From Ginkgo biloba (taxonomy: Eukaryota > Streptophyta > Ginkgoopsida > Ginkgoales > Ginkgoaceae): a DNA stretch of 12,833 nt. Each line of letters begins with the position of its first letter. Positions within the stretch are counted from its first letter, which is position 1. The notes under the pieces are model-generated. The model searched no databases. It was not told where the DNA came from and saw only the letters and a program-made list of their open reading frames with translations. Where the stretch lies: positions 182,802,011 to 182,814,843 of the forward strand of contig JANKJI010000012.1 of NCBI GenBank assembly GCA_024626585.1, given 5' to 3'. Shown piece after piece: positions 1 through 10,059 of the stretch. The translations under genes were made by a program, and so were the position numbers.

Positions 1-800
1 CGTAGTTAATAAAGTGATGAGTGCAATAGAAAGTGCTAGGAAGAGAAAACTCGTATGTGAAAAACTCTCCATGTATCCCCTTTAGTCTTAGGCCCCTCAA
101 TGAGCCATATCCATAGGATTATGTACTATCCCCTCTCAAGGAATGATGGAACATCAGTTAGTAGTGATATGACCAAATCTTGCTATATGATTGGGGGAAT
201 GACCTTAATTCACTCCATATGTCTGGTTCCATTGGGAGGCAATTCCCAATAATCTTATAGTGATGTGTGAATATTGGAGAAACCTTGGGGAACTATTATT
301 ATAAGTTCCAAATAAATGATGATGATCATTTTTCTTGGACCTTGGTATGGGCCCATGGTCTTACTTCATGCTTGATCCTATAATAATCTGGCAGCTTCAT
401 GTGGGTGCTCACTAGGGTCTAAGAACACATCTTAAGATGGACCTATATTAGGGATATTAAGGAGGTATAATATGGTTAATATCCTTTTGGCCCTCAATTC
501 CCTCCCAGGTGACCCAATATATTATCCTTTGAGTTCAATGGTGATAGTATTCAATACACCCTCGAACTCTTAGGATGGTGTAACCACCTCTATTTTCTTA
601 TCAAATTTTTATATATTTTGATCTCTGGTGGACTCAATGATCTAGTCCCCTAAATAGAATGACATATCACTTAGTCCTTTTCTAGTGCGACCTCTAAAGG
701 CTTTTTTCCTATTTCAGTACTTAGAGGAATCAAGAGGATTTGACTCATGGAAATCATGGGATGTTCTTCCACTATATGATCCAACCTCAGTTTAATTTGA
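1..800 (-). other. possible lower end of an unidentified decayed ORF
   Basis: Directly below the frame at 805-2040 the same frame runs on for about 45 codons (start-like ATG near 805, to about 665). After a shift, another frame continues to the window edge with short coding-like stretches, for example the residues LDPSEHPHEAARLL near 375-415. Stop codons are about as frequent here (around 12 in 207 codons by my count) as expected by chance, so the case rests on residue composition and on continuity with the upper part only. No family recognised. It may equally be non-coding repeat DNA. Confidence 0.2.
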
Positions 801-804
801 CTCA

Positions 805-2040
805 TTTATTAAGCTAGGATTTTTAGAGAGAATATAGGTGGAATCAATTCTTGGATATTATATTGATAAGAACCAATAAAAGGTAATGTATCTTCAAGAG
901 TTACCTTTACTCTATTTACCAACTTTTGAGCTCTCTCCATTAATTGTGTGTTTTTTATTTTCTCATCAAGATGTAATTCTCTTTCTAATAAGGCCTATGA
1001 TTCTAGAGAGTTTATTTATCTTATCTATTTAATTATGGATACTTCCTTACTCTCTCATTAATTATTGTCTATAATCCCTAAGAGCTCACAATACCCCTCT
1101 TCTAATTCTTCTTTATCCAAAACCAGATGATTGTATTTGACCAATTTTATGAGATGGGATTCTGTCAATTCTTTTCCCTTTAAGACCTTGTCAATGCTAT
1201 GCATCATGTACTCCCTAATTCCACTAATTTCATCCCTTTTTCAGGCCAATTAATTTTGTACATCATCTATAAGTTGAGTAGAGACAAGATATATCTTTTG
1301 GATCTCTTTTATATGCTAAAAAATCTTATGATATTTTTTCTCTACTTTGAGTTGAATTTCATTGATGGTTTCATCCTTATCATTAAATTGGATGATATCA
1401 CCAAATATTTTCCCTCTAATACCAACAAATTCAGACTTTAATTGTGGGAATCTAGTATGCCTTTTAGGAGGGACTTATTTTTCCACTAATTTTCTTTTCC
1501 TTAGGATATGCATAAGATGCCAAAGATCAAGGACAACATCTGTGGCAAAAGTATCCTACTCAATTGAAGGTAATTTTATTAGTTTACTAATATCTTATAA
1601 TAATATATTAACACTTTGGATCAATGAATATTTTTCCTCTTGGGCTTGGTGGGCTTGAATGATTAATTAAAGCTCTAACTCTTCTACTCTGGTCATCAAT
1701 TCCTAGGCTGTTCATGTAATTAATTTAATGATAACCTAAGGAGTTAGAGAATAATTAAGAACTTGTACAATGGGATAAAATAACCCTTTATTTTATCTCT
1801 TACTCTTTTTAAGGATGGAGGTGGAACAATATCTAAGGAAGACTCAATGTAGGGGTTTATTTCAGAAGAGACATAACACCATTAAGTCAAAGAAATTTGG
1901 GAAACCATAGGTTCATTAGAAATAGGAGGGACCATACTTATTATATTTACATATAGATGTGTGATGGTTATGAATTCTTTTGAGATGATATAATCAGTTT
2001 ATTTTTCCTCTTACAATTCTTGCCCATGGGCTTCAATAAT
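805..2040 (-). pseudogene. unidentified decayed ORF, helical charged region
   Basis: Continuation of the frame at 2045-3290 after an apparent frameshift near 2040. From about 2030 to 1745 the best frame is shifted by one position; at about 1740 it returns to the original frame, and from an ATG at 1696-1694 it runs 296 codons to a double stop at 811-806. About 12 in-frame stops interrupt these 296 codons, roughly half the number expected at this base composition. Many stops stand where CAA, CAG or CGA codons would fit, which suggests C-to-T decay. The translation is rich in Glu, Lys, Leu and Ile with long helix-like stretches (for example VEELEL near 1690-1670 and LDKEELEEGYCELLG near 1130-1090), so a coiled-coil protein is plausible. 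I do not recognise it. Frames on the opposite strand (1199-1441 and 1362-1658) look like shadows of this one. Confidence 0.38.
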
Positions 2041-2044
2041 TTAT

Positions 2045-3290
2045 TTATTTATTTTCCTCTCCACTTTTTCTTTTCTCTTTGTTATGCGAAGAGTGACCCT
2101 GAGAGGTAGACTCTAGTTTTGGGTGTTTTATATTTGAGTATTTATACTCCTTGGTAGAATATTGCTTCTTCTCTTTCTCCTTTCTAGCTATTCCCATATT
2201 TTCTTAAAATTTAAGAAAAAGGATTATTGGTAAATAGGGTGGTCACCAAGCCATGATATAGGGTTCTCTTATAAAATTAGCCTTATTAATTTCTCAATAG
2301 TCATATTGGGACCTTGTTAAAGTTAATGGATGATCGATGTCCATTAGCCTTCGAGCTCTAAAGTTGGAATTCATGAAATATTTATGTTAGAAGCTCCAAA
2401 TGGTTTGTTTTATCCACCCTAGGTGATGCCAAACTAGAATAGAAATATTTTCCTCTGGTGTGTTTTCCATTGTAATAGAGAAATAGGTCATTTTATAGTA
2501 TTCTATCAATTGGACTTCTCTCTACTAATTTTTAATATATTCTAGCAAATTCCTACTTCTTTCTAGACCATTATTTAACTACCACAACATTAGGTAGAAT
2601 ATTCCCAAGTAAGCATCTTCCACTTTATCTTTGGTATTTTCCCTTTTCCTTTTTAGGTAATAATATGAGTGTAATTGGGGTTTCTCTTCTATATTCATCC
2701 ACTTTGGAGGTCCTAGATCTTCCCTACAAATTATGGCAACTAGAGAAGGCATAGGGAAAGGGTGTTTAAACATCTGTGCCACTATGTAGTGTTCTTTGAG
2801 TTTGTTAGCTAACTAATAATCCCATGTATAAATTATTCCTTCGATGACCTTTTTTGCTAATGTGGCCCATTAGTGACTCAAGTAGGTACTATCTTCTACA
2901 CCAATCAATCTCCTATCCATGATCCTATCATCCCATTTAGATCCTTCATTAGTGATCCATTTCATGATAAAACCATTATATTTGTTCAATACTTCATCTT
3001 CTTAATAGCCTAGGTATAATTTATGGATCATCATCTCTCTTCCCATTTTCCTAGCCTCTTTCCTAAGGTTAATTTTTTTCCATGAATAAGTAGGCCTATA
3101 ATATGAAGGATTATATTTTCATGTACTGGGGAAATGTTATCTTAAAACCAAAAATAACCTTCTTGAAATGGAAAAGCATTTCAACCATGATGGGGAGTGG
3201 CAAGTACAGGAAGGGATATTTAGAGTAATCTACTATCCTAGACTGCATTAGGCATATGTATTTTGAATGGGGATTCCCTATAGTGTTGTC
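2045..3290 (-). pseudogene. unidentified decayed ORF, best-preserved part
   Basis: Reading down the minus strand, an open stretch from about 3290 (with residues YPFLYLPLPIMVEMLFHFKK) shifts frame at a run of seven A's near 3075-3085, then stays in one frame to about 2045. Within that single frame of about 350 codons I count about 10 stops, where about 25 would be expected by chance. The longest uninterrupted piece is 2782-2579 (67 codons; contains FKHPFPMPSLVAIICREDLG). The end is very basic and polar (Lys, Glu, Ser rich, 2200-2045). The PFPMPSL..IICR stretch weakly recalls the FPSLIT.LC motif of the plant transposon-associated domain found in some retroelement ORFs, but the surroundings do not clearly fit, so I do not name it. 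Frame conservation without recognised homology makes this a real but unknown protein remnant, probably of a mobile element. The single frame supports coding; identity is unknown. Confidence 0.5.
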
Positions 3291-4060
3291 CTTAGTAAAT
3301 TACTCTCATTCCTAAGCATAATTCTCTCTATGATCTTCAACTCTGTGGGTCACCCAAAATGACCAAGTTTCCATAACTGGAAGTAAAAAAGAAATTTTCA
3401 AAAGGAAAAGATTCTAGAATATGTTTTCTTTTTAGTATAAATGTGCTACCCACTCTTTCAAGAGTAGATTTTTTATAGGCTATGGATGTTCATTTCAAAG
3501 AAAACCTTTATACTTCCTCAATACAAGCTTGTTGTGGTGGTGCTATGACTCACTTCATGTAGGGAAACAAAAATTTAAATAAATAGGGATGGCAGAGGGT
3601 GAGGGAAAGTAATTTAAAATCATTAAACCTCGTCACTCTTTAAGGTTAATGATAATAAATTCATGCCATATATTAAAACCTAATTGGCCGATGACTTTCC
3701 TATCATCATTTCAATGAGACACCATGCATTCCCTAGGGCATTTTTTAATATAGATTATTAATTCCTTCCTTACAATTCCATGAATGAACCATCATTGCAC
3801 ATCATCCTAGCCTTTATTTATCTTCCTTGTTGATCCAAGTTGAGGGAATATTTTAGGGAAGTGTGACACACCTCCCTTGCTCCCTATAACTTTCCTGGTA
3901 ACTGTAAGGGATCCCTAAATAGGTCATGCATAATATGACTTCTAGGAAACTTATGAATCCTCGGTTACTCTCCACCTTTTCTTCATCACTATCTTGGTGC
4001 ACGTGATCTAAAGACTCCTTAGTCACATCATAGGTCCCTCTCTCACCATGCACAATCTTG
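3291..4060 (-). other. coding-like fragments, unidentified
   Basis: About 770 bases without a recognisable gene. A 66-codon open frame at 4053-3853 (starting with GTG; contains an acidic HQDSDEEKVES patch) and several short open patches at 3860-3300 are on the same strand as, and directly upstream of, the unidentified ORF at 2045-3290. They may be its 5' part, broken by several frameshifts. No motif recognised. Confidence 0.22.
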
Positions 4061-4800
4061 GATCATCTTAAACCTTTTTTACTATGTTAGGAAGAAGATA
4101 GATTGAATGAGGAGATTTACTTAAAGAGGATCTAGATTTAATTGGTTAAATGATAATTAAATACATCATGGCTAATAGATTTATCCCTAAATATATCATA
4201 GGATTAAATAATACCTAGGACACAATAATTTTTTGATATTTTAGGATTCTCCCTAGATGACCTAGATATCACTCTACTCACTCAAAGGCTTACAAAAAAT
4301 GAATAAAAGTCTTAAACCATTCATTGATGATATGACTTAGTCAGCCCATGTTACCACAAATTACAAATGACCCATACTATGGATCATGTGATCTTTGAAG
4401 GACAAGCTAAAAATATATCTGAGAAGCTACTAGAAAGCATATAGATACTAATAAAATTTCTATAAAGAGATAGGGATTAACAGATGGAAGAACATGAAGA
4501 TAACGATGACTGATCTTAGTATAATATGATGAGATTAGGCAAAGAAAAGTATGAATGATACAAGTCACACACCCCATACTTCAAGGATATTCATATAAAA
4601 TAATGGAATAGGTGGAATTGGAAAGATATGTGGAGGATGACAGTAATAGGGAAGGTATATCTTGATTCTTTTTCTTTTTTGCAGGTTGGGCTATTCCTTC
4701 CCCTAGGTGCTAACAAAGTGAGGGAAATGATGGGAGGAGGGTTGGAAGGATTAAATTAGATAGAGGGGGTCTAGAGTAGGATAAATATTCTACAAACATT
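4061..4800. other. no recognisable feature
   Basis: AT-rich sequence with no coding-like frame on either strand and no match to the LTRs above. The only notable element is a plus-strand pyrimidine tract ending in TTTTTTGCAG at about 4675-4684, which resembles a plant 3' splice site but has no supporting exon. Confidence 0.5.
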
Positions 4801-4985
4801 TACTTATCTCTGGGAATCCCTATCTCTTCTCTCCATAAATAATTCTTTATATCTTTATTTTCCATGAAGACATGTAAAGCAATCATCATCCTCAGATGAG
4901 TAAAGGAGCCCATAAAATCCACAGAGAAGAGAGAACATGTGGGATGTGATTCCATCTTATTGAGTAAGGAAGTAGGGGACTCTCA
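4800..4985 (-). pseudogene. possible Tat/Athila-type integrase fragment
   Basis: On the minus strand the codons 4922-4902 read VDFMGSF, close to the (I/V)DFMGPF that opens the integrase catalytic core in Tat and Athila lineages of Ty3/gypsy elements. Upstream in the same frame is LLNKMESHP (4967-4941), which could match the R-x-E-M-P motif lying about 15-20 residues before that point. Downstream the frame stays open for about 34 codons after the motif to a stop near 4800. The catalytic Asp and following core motifs are not clearly visible. The match is short and by eye, so chance cannot be excluded. If real, it belongs to a gypsy lineage different from elements A and B. Confidence 0.25.
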
Positions 4986-5835
4986 AACTTTAATGTCTTA
5001 TACCCATGATGCTTTTATACTTTATGATTTGGAATATCCTTTACTCTATGATAATTTTCCCATGGTTGTAACAAATTTATGAACTAGATATGTTTGGTAG
5101 AATTCTAAATTTTGATGTTCTTGATGTAAGATTCTGTTGATGAATAAAATATATAATGCATATTTTTTAACACATTAACTTTGAAAGTATCTCTATGAAG
5201 TTATGAACTTTCTACTTCACATGTTGAATTTATTCTTGATGGGTTTGAAATGAGGTGTCAACATTAGTGTCATAAGTGGTCAAAGGTTCTAGTGGATGAA
5301 AAACCCTGGATCATTATTATACCATATATAATAAAATGAGAGAGATGGTAAAATATTAATATAATCCATATAAATTGCTATCTAACTTGGTAGAAGATGA
5401 TCAGGAAACTGGATATACCCACTTGGCAATTAAAGGATTTCAAAAATATGCGAAAGTGTTGATCAAAATCTAAGGGTGTAATCTTCTCTACATTCTCTAA
5501 AATCTCTAATCCAATAGAAAAAATTCCTTTCTATCAACCTATATGAACTGATTATTCTCTCTATAAAATAATTCCTATAATACCATGTAAGTGCATCCAT
5601 TATAGTTGAATACCATATAACTTTTCAGTTTCATAGTCTATACTACGTCAGGGCACAATTTTGTAGTGAATGAGAGTATGATACTATGCATACAAATATG
5701 GTATGCAATTTATATCCCAAATAATGTAGATATATATTTTAAAGTTATATGTCCTTTCATGTAACCTAATACAATTTCATATACCTTGTCTATGAACCTA
5801 CAAAATATTCTAATTGATATTCTATACACCTGTTA
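4986..5835. other. no recognisable feature
   Basis: About 850 bases of AT-rich sequence, with no coding-like frame, no repeat of other parts of the window, and no RNA gene that I can see. Confidence 0.5.
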
Positions 5836-5837
5836 AG

Positions 5838-6330
5838 GATTTAGAATCAAAGAAGCAAGAAATATCAAAGATAAATATTCACAATATATTGGACAAATAC
5901 AAATCTATCTTAAATTCCAAGGTGTGAAAGAATATAAGCTGAATCATATACAAAAGGCATGAGAATACAATCTATGGCTCTTTTATGAGAGAGTCCTTAG
6001 TTACATTTAGTAAGATTCCTTGTGAAAAATATTCCATGCAATATTTCCACTAACCTTACTAACCTCAAAAATATTAGACAATGAAAATTAAAGGCATGAT
6101 TAGGAATAGTAATATGCCTTTGCATAAACATTGTATAGGATTTTTCCATATCTCATAAGTAAAGAGAGTTTATTAGCCTATAGCTAATAAAGTAAGAGAG
6201 TCAGGGATAACCTAGTGAGAGAAAACCCAAAATAGTAAAAAAAATCTAATAGATTTCCTATGGTCATAGCCTCCTTGACATGCTTATACCCCATAGAACC
6301 ATCTTCCATCCCCCTTCAAGTTGATATGGC
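5838..6330 (-). repeat. weak candidate for an old copia-like LTR
   Basis: On the minus strand a purine-rich AACTTGAAGGGGGATGG (6332-6316) resembles the polypurine tract before a Ty1/copia 3' LTR. About 75-95 bases on is GGGTTTTCTCTCACTAGG, a phrase like those found in plant copia LTRs. Near 5838 the strand reads CCTTAACAGG followed by TGTATAGAAT, which could be an LTR end (CA) plus a worn primer site. No second copy exists in the window and no copia protein is next to it. Each hint is weak. Confidence 0.18.
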
Positions 6331-6360
6331 ACATAAATTTCTCCCCTATAGGGAATAAAT

Positions 6361-7165
6361 TGATCTATATCTTAATGGGTGAGTCAAAATTTCCTCATAT
6401 AACTAACTAAAGATTATTTAGAGTTAACTTATTATGTTTGAACGTGCTTGTAGTTACTAACAATTTGAAAGATAGAAAACTCAAGTAACAAACAAAAACT
6501 AATCATACACACATTCTTACATAGTGACATAAGGTATTTTTAACTAGAGAAACCCTCATAGGGAATAAAACTCTTAATTGTCATTCAAAATAGTACTTAC
6601 AATAAGGAATTATAATTCATATATCTATGCTTCAATTTCTAAATCTAACTCATTTCCCTTACTCTCTCTCTATTCTCTAGGTCATATCCTTATCTCTACT
6701 CCCCTCTCTTGTCTAAGTGTTCCTACTTTTAACCTTTTTCCCTAAGTTTCCATTCTATTCTATAACTACCCAAGGTAGTTGAACTGTCATGCTGATATGT
6801 GGCTCTATCATTGGTCCCTTTATTAGAGTGAGTTATTCCTTTAATTTTACTCTGTCTCCTCATATTATCATAGTGTGTAGCTCCTCTTGACTTTGTCAGA
6901 TGGAGTCTCTTTGTCACTAGACATTATATGTTAGTGCCTAACATCCAAACACTTAGAATTTCATATAATTCCTTCATCAACACTAGTGGTCCTATCAAAA
7001 TTCTATTTACCACTAGTGATAATGAGTTAAACAACTTTCACCAACAACAACATCTTAACTTTGTCTTTATCACTAATAATGATGAACATAACATCTCCCT
7101 TCATCAACAATAATAAACTATTTTGAATGACATGTTCCCTTATTTTAGATCTTAAAAATGGATCA
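6361..7165 (-). repeat. 3' LTR of element A
   Basis: An 805-bp repeat aligned by eye with 11134-11963 along its length, about 75-80 percent identical in clear blocks (for example 6940-7030 against 11739-11830, and 6381-6480 against 11154-11250). The ends are TGATCT at 6361 and GGATCA at 7160-7165, a short inverted repeat carrying the TG...CA termini typical of LTRs. A purine-rich tract and the end of the integrase frame adjoin it at 7166, fixing this as the 3' LTR on the minus strand. The short frames inside it (6729-6917 and 6928-7113) are chance. Confidence 0.88.
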
Positions 7166-7180
7166 AACCTTCCCTTTTAG
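7166..7180 (-). promoter_or_regulatory. polypurine tract (plus-strand primer) of element A
   Basis: The minus strand reads CTAAAAGGGAAGGTT immediately before the LTR start TGATCC. A purine-rich run touching the 3' LTR is the primer for second-strand DNA synthesis in LTR retrotransposons. Here it is also the last codons of the integrase frame. Confidence 0.65.
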
Positions 7181-8650
7181 TGGTTTTTGGGTCCCATAAA
7201 AATATAATAAATTTGGAAGTAGGTGACTAAGCTTGTCCTTCACCTCTTTAATTTTGTACCACTTAACTTTTGTCAATACATATCCCATAACAATAATCTA
7301 GAAAAACTACTGCCTTTCCCTCCTAGTATCTTAAAGTTTCATTTGAAAAATTATGTTAGCCTCTAAATCATCTTATACATATATTACCAATTATTCTTCA
7401 AATGGAAACACTATTCTATCCTTTTCATCTTCATCAAGCAAAGAATTCTCAAATAACTTTAAAATTTTTAAATTGACAAGAGAGTAGATTCCCATGTACA
7501 CTAGAAAGTATAATAAGAATTCATTCCCACCTATTATATAATCTTGAAAGGACCATACCTAATGGTATTCAAACTCTTTCCTCAACCCTGTGTTCATTAT
7601 TTACTAAGGTACAATTAGACCATTTCTCTAATTTAGAAAGTATGTGTCATTTTATGTTGGTCACGGCGCTCCTTATACCTTTTTTAATCCTTTTGTAATT
7701 TCGCTAACACCTGCCATTTCATCTATTTGATTTGCTCCATAAACTTGATGGACTTATGTCACTCATCACCATGTTCAATGGACTTATCCTCAACTAACTT
7801 TACAAATAGAATTTAAAAATGTATTTAGGAAAAAAAATCCCAAACAAGTCTCAAATAGGGATTTTTTGCTTGAACTGTGCACCACCCTATTATAGTAATG
7901 ATGAATATAGGGGAGAATGACATCCTGATATATTAAATTTTGGTTATTATAATCCATAGTAGATGAATTAAGGTTCTATTTACCACTTTCATCTCCCCAT
8001 TAGTTTACAGATAAAACTCTATACTCCTCTTTAATTTGGTATCCATCATCCCCCATAATATTGTCCAAAAATGGCTTAGAAAATGGCTATCCCTATTTAA
8101 GATTATATAATCTAGAAGTCCAAAGTGAACCCACACATGCTAAAATAATATTTTGTTTTCCTCCTAACCAAATATTCTCTTCTTGCATGGAATCAACACT
8201 TCCATCTTACGGAATCAGTCAACCACTACTAGCAAATAATTATGACCTTGACAATTTTTTTGCAATCCTCTAGGAAATCCATGGATATTCTCTTCCATAG
8301 TTGATATGGCATTGAAAATTGTATATATAAATCCAACTTCCTATTAGCAGGATTTAAATTATTATAAATAATGCATCCCCTAATTTAGCAACATCCATTA
8401 GCATGCATGGCTAATACATGCACCTCTGTAAATTAGATAGTGTCTTACTGACTTCATAATATACCACCTCCTTGGATGTATGATATTATCTCATTAATAC
8501 GATAAAACACTCTCCACCAAGAATATAATTCTTGTAATTTTGGTACTAAAAAACCTCTTGACAATGATATTCTAGTTGTCGCTCCCCCTATCATAATGCT
8601 TCCATGATCGGATGAATATCTTTGTTGGCCTCATACTACACACTGAATGT
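7166..8650 (-). pseudogene. integrase of element A (zinc finger, core, GPY, chromodomain-like tail)
   Basis: The enzyme inserts element DNA into the host genome. From high to low coordinates: a worn N-terminal zinc-binding region (about 8560-8380; CMY*PC remnant, first His position reads Tyr); the core opening WKRISMDF (8299-8276), then a one-base shift; the LLVVVD stretch with the first catalytic Asp at 8220-8218; RDSHFLSHFW around the second catalytic position, which reads Asn instead of Asp (8097-8095); then, after another shift, a region matching TDGQTEVVNRT in which the third catalytic Glu reads Lys. Further on are YGPF (7557-7546), a stretch matching the PPYM.IYSVVN motif (YMGIYSLVN), and a chromodomain-like end with WYKIKEVKDKLSHLL (7261-7217). 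Stops include TGA at 8217-8215 right after the first Asp (Arg CGA to TGA fits). The frame ends in TGA made by the first three bases of the LTR. Clearly inactive. Confidence 0.87.
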
Positions 8651-8726
8651 TTCCAAATTAAAAGGTTATAACTACATAAAAACCATCAAGGAATTTTCTT
8701 TAGAGGGTCTCAACAACATGTCGATA
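8640..8726 (-). other. internal deletion junction: RT thumb and RNase H missing
   Basis: Only about 430 bases separate the RT active-site region (8726) from the integrase core opening (8299). In intact relatives this interval holds the RT thumb, connection and whole RNase H and is about 1.4 kb. A stretch after the break (YEANKDIHPIMEAL, about 8637-8596) matches the linker that normally follows RNase H, so the loss lies between about 8715 and 8640. This is by comparison with the remembered family layout; no exact breakpoint can be placed. Confidence 0.7.
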
Positions 8727-9240
8727 CACAATGACAAAAGACTCAATATACTATTAGAGGACTTCGTTCACAAGTCTCATGAATGTCATTGGCATATTGG
8801 TGAGCCCAAATGGCATCACCAACTAATCAAATAATCCTTGTTTTATTTTGAACTTCATATTCTAGGTATTTTCCTCCTTTATCCAAACTTGATGATATCC
8901 AAGCTTCAAATCCAACTTGGAAAAACACTTGGCCTATTGTAGCTAGTCTAATAAGACATCGATCCTCGATAAAGGATACCTATTTTTTATAGTAGTTTTG
9001 TTGAGTGCCCTAAATTCAACACAAATTTTCCAATTTCTATAATTCTTTGGAATAACCATAATAGGGATCCACATGACAAAAAAATTGGCTTGATAATGCA
9101 TTGGTCCAATAGATCTTGAACCTATCACTTAATTTCTTCACCCTCCACCACTGACATTGAATACAGTCTAAGGTTGAGTAGATTTAAGTCTAAAATAAAT
9201 TGAATGTCATGATCAATCACTCTTTTAGGAGGTACATTAG
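8715..9240 (-). pseudogene. reverse transcriptase of element A
   Basis: Copies element RNA into DNA. The lead-in reads PPKRVIDHDIQ (about 9234-9202) and the frame then passes LLDQCIIKP (about 9110) into the fingers. A one-base shift near 9065 breaks the CGSP motif. Next come CVEFRALNKTTIKNRYPLSR (about 9025-8966), FSKLDLKLGYHQVW (about 8917-8876) and LVMPFGLTNMPMTFMRLVNEVL (8830-8760, two stops just after it). The usual FVIVYLDD motif reads FVIVYRHVV in frame (Tyr codon 8726-8724); shifting frame shows DML, so a few bases with the first catalytic Asp seem deleted. The longest open piece is 9128-8943. All motifs are in the family order and near the family spacing, so identity is certain though function is lost. 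Confidence 0.93.
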
Positions 9241-9560
9241 TTGTCTCTAAGAATATAGACTCCTACTTCTTTAATAGTTGGTCCAATTCCCCTCTCTTCT
9301 CCACCAATAATTTTGCATTGTATGACTATGCTTTTGCAACTTCTATCATTGTCATCCTAACAACTTATATGATAAATTTTTCACTACCATTGATTAGTTT
9401 CTTCACTTTATTCACTCGAAATTAGGTTATCTTCTCCTTATTCTTATAAATTTTGATAAGGTATGGCTCTACATCTTTAGCAAACCTCCACTTGTTGTCC
9501 CTTCTTAGAAAAATGGAATCATGATCCTATAAATACAAACTACTAATAACCACTTCATAG
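9241..9560 (-). pseudogene. protease-RT linker of element A
   Basis: Decayed coding sequence joining protease to reverse transcriptase in the same polyprotein. It is readable mostly in one frame with several stops. No catalytic motif is expected here. Translation retains family-like spacing between the protease and the PPKR motif at the RT lead-in. Confidence 0.55.
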
Positions 9561-9900
9561 ATATAAAGAGAAATTATATCACATTCTACCTCATTGATGA
9601 ATTGGCTTGAGATGTATAAATTAAAATTGCATTGGCGCATGAATTAAAGTTTGGAATCCTTCTATAACCATCCCAATGGATATGGTTTGGGATGCATCAA
9701 CGTATTTAGACCTAACTATCAGACCAATTATTTTGAGATCAAGTTCTTTTAGTTTCCTAAGTCAAAAATATCCATCACCATTGTATTCTTAATTTTAATC
9801 TTGATATGGAAAAACTTCACTTTTATAGAATTCATTGACTCACTCCTTTCCACACCAACATCAATCACATATTTCTTGTTAGTAGTAGTAAATTATTCAA
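9561..9900 (-). pseudogene. aspartic protease of element A
   Basis: Cleaves the Gag-Pol polyprotein. The active-site triplet, normally D-S/T-G, reads D-L-G at 9763-9755 (hydrophobic MVMDIF before it), so Asp is kept but the neighbouring Ser/Thr is lost. About 20 residues later is HPKPYPLGWL (9694-9665), a conserved block of the protease region in this plant gypsy group, and then a stretch matching its QFINEVECDI segment near 9600. Several stops follow the active site. It lies between the gag zinc knuckle and RT, as expected. Confidence 0.72.
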
Positions 9901-10059
9901 TGACCTTGACTTTTCCTTTAGCAAGGTTATCAGTGTTATGGAATTTTTACATTTTCTAATCCATCAAGGATACTTTATCATTAACATATGATGCACCATC
10001 GATCTCCTTTCCTTCTACATTATTGGGCAATGACATGAGAAATATTTTGTTAGTATTAT

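Noticed and set aside
1199-1658. Two overlapping plus-strand ORFs (80 and 98 codons).
   Set aside because: They lie opposite the better-supported minus-strand coding-like frame and show no recognisable motif.
2036-2056. TTTATTTATTTATT short tandem repeat.
   Set aside because: Only about three to four units; ordinary for AT-rich DNA.
4655-4760. Plus-strand pyrimidine tract ending TTTTTTGCAG followed by a 24-codon open frame, like a plant 3' splice site and exon.
   Set aside because: No matching donor, no homology and a stop after 24 codons; such tracts arise by chance in AT-rich DNA.
6928-7113. Plus-strand 61-codon ORF within the LTR.
   Set aside because: It lies wholly inside a non-coding LTR, and the homologous LTR does not preserve the same protein.
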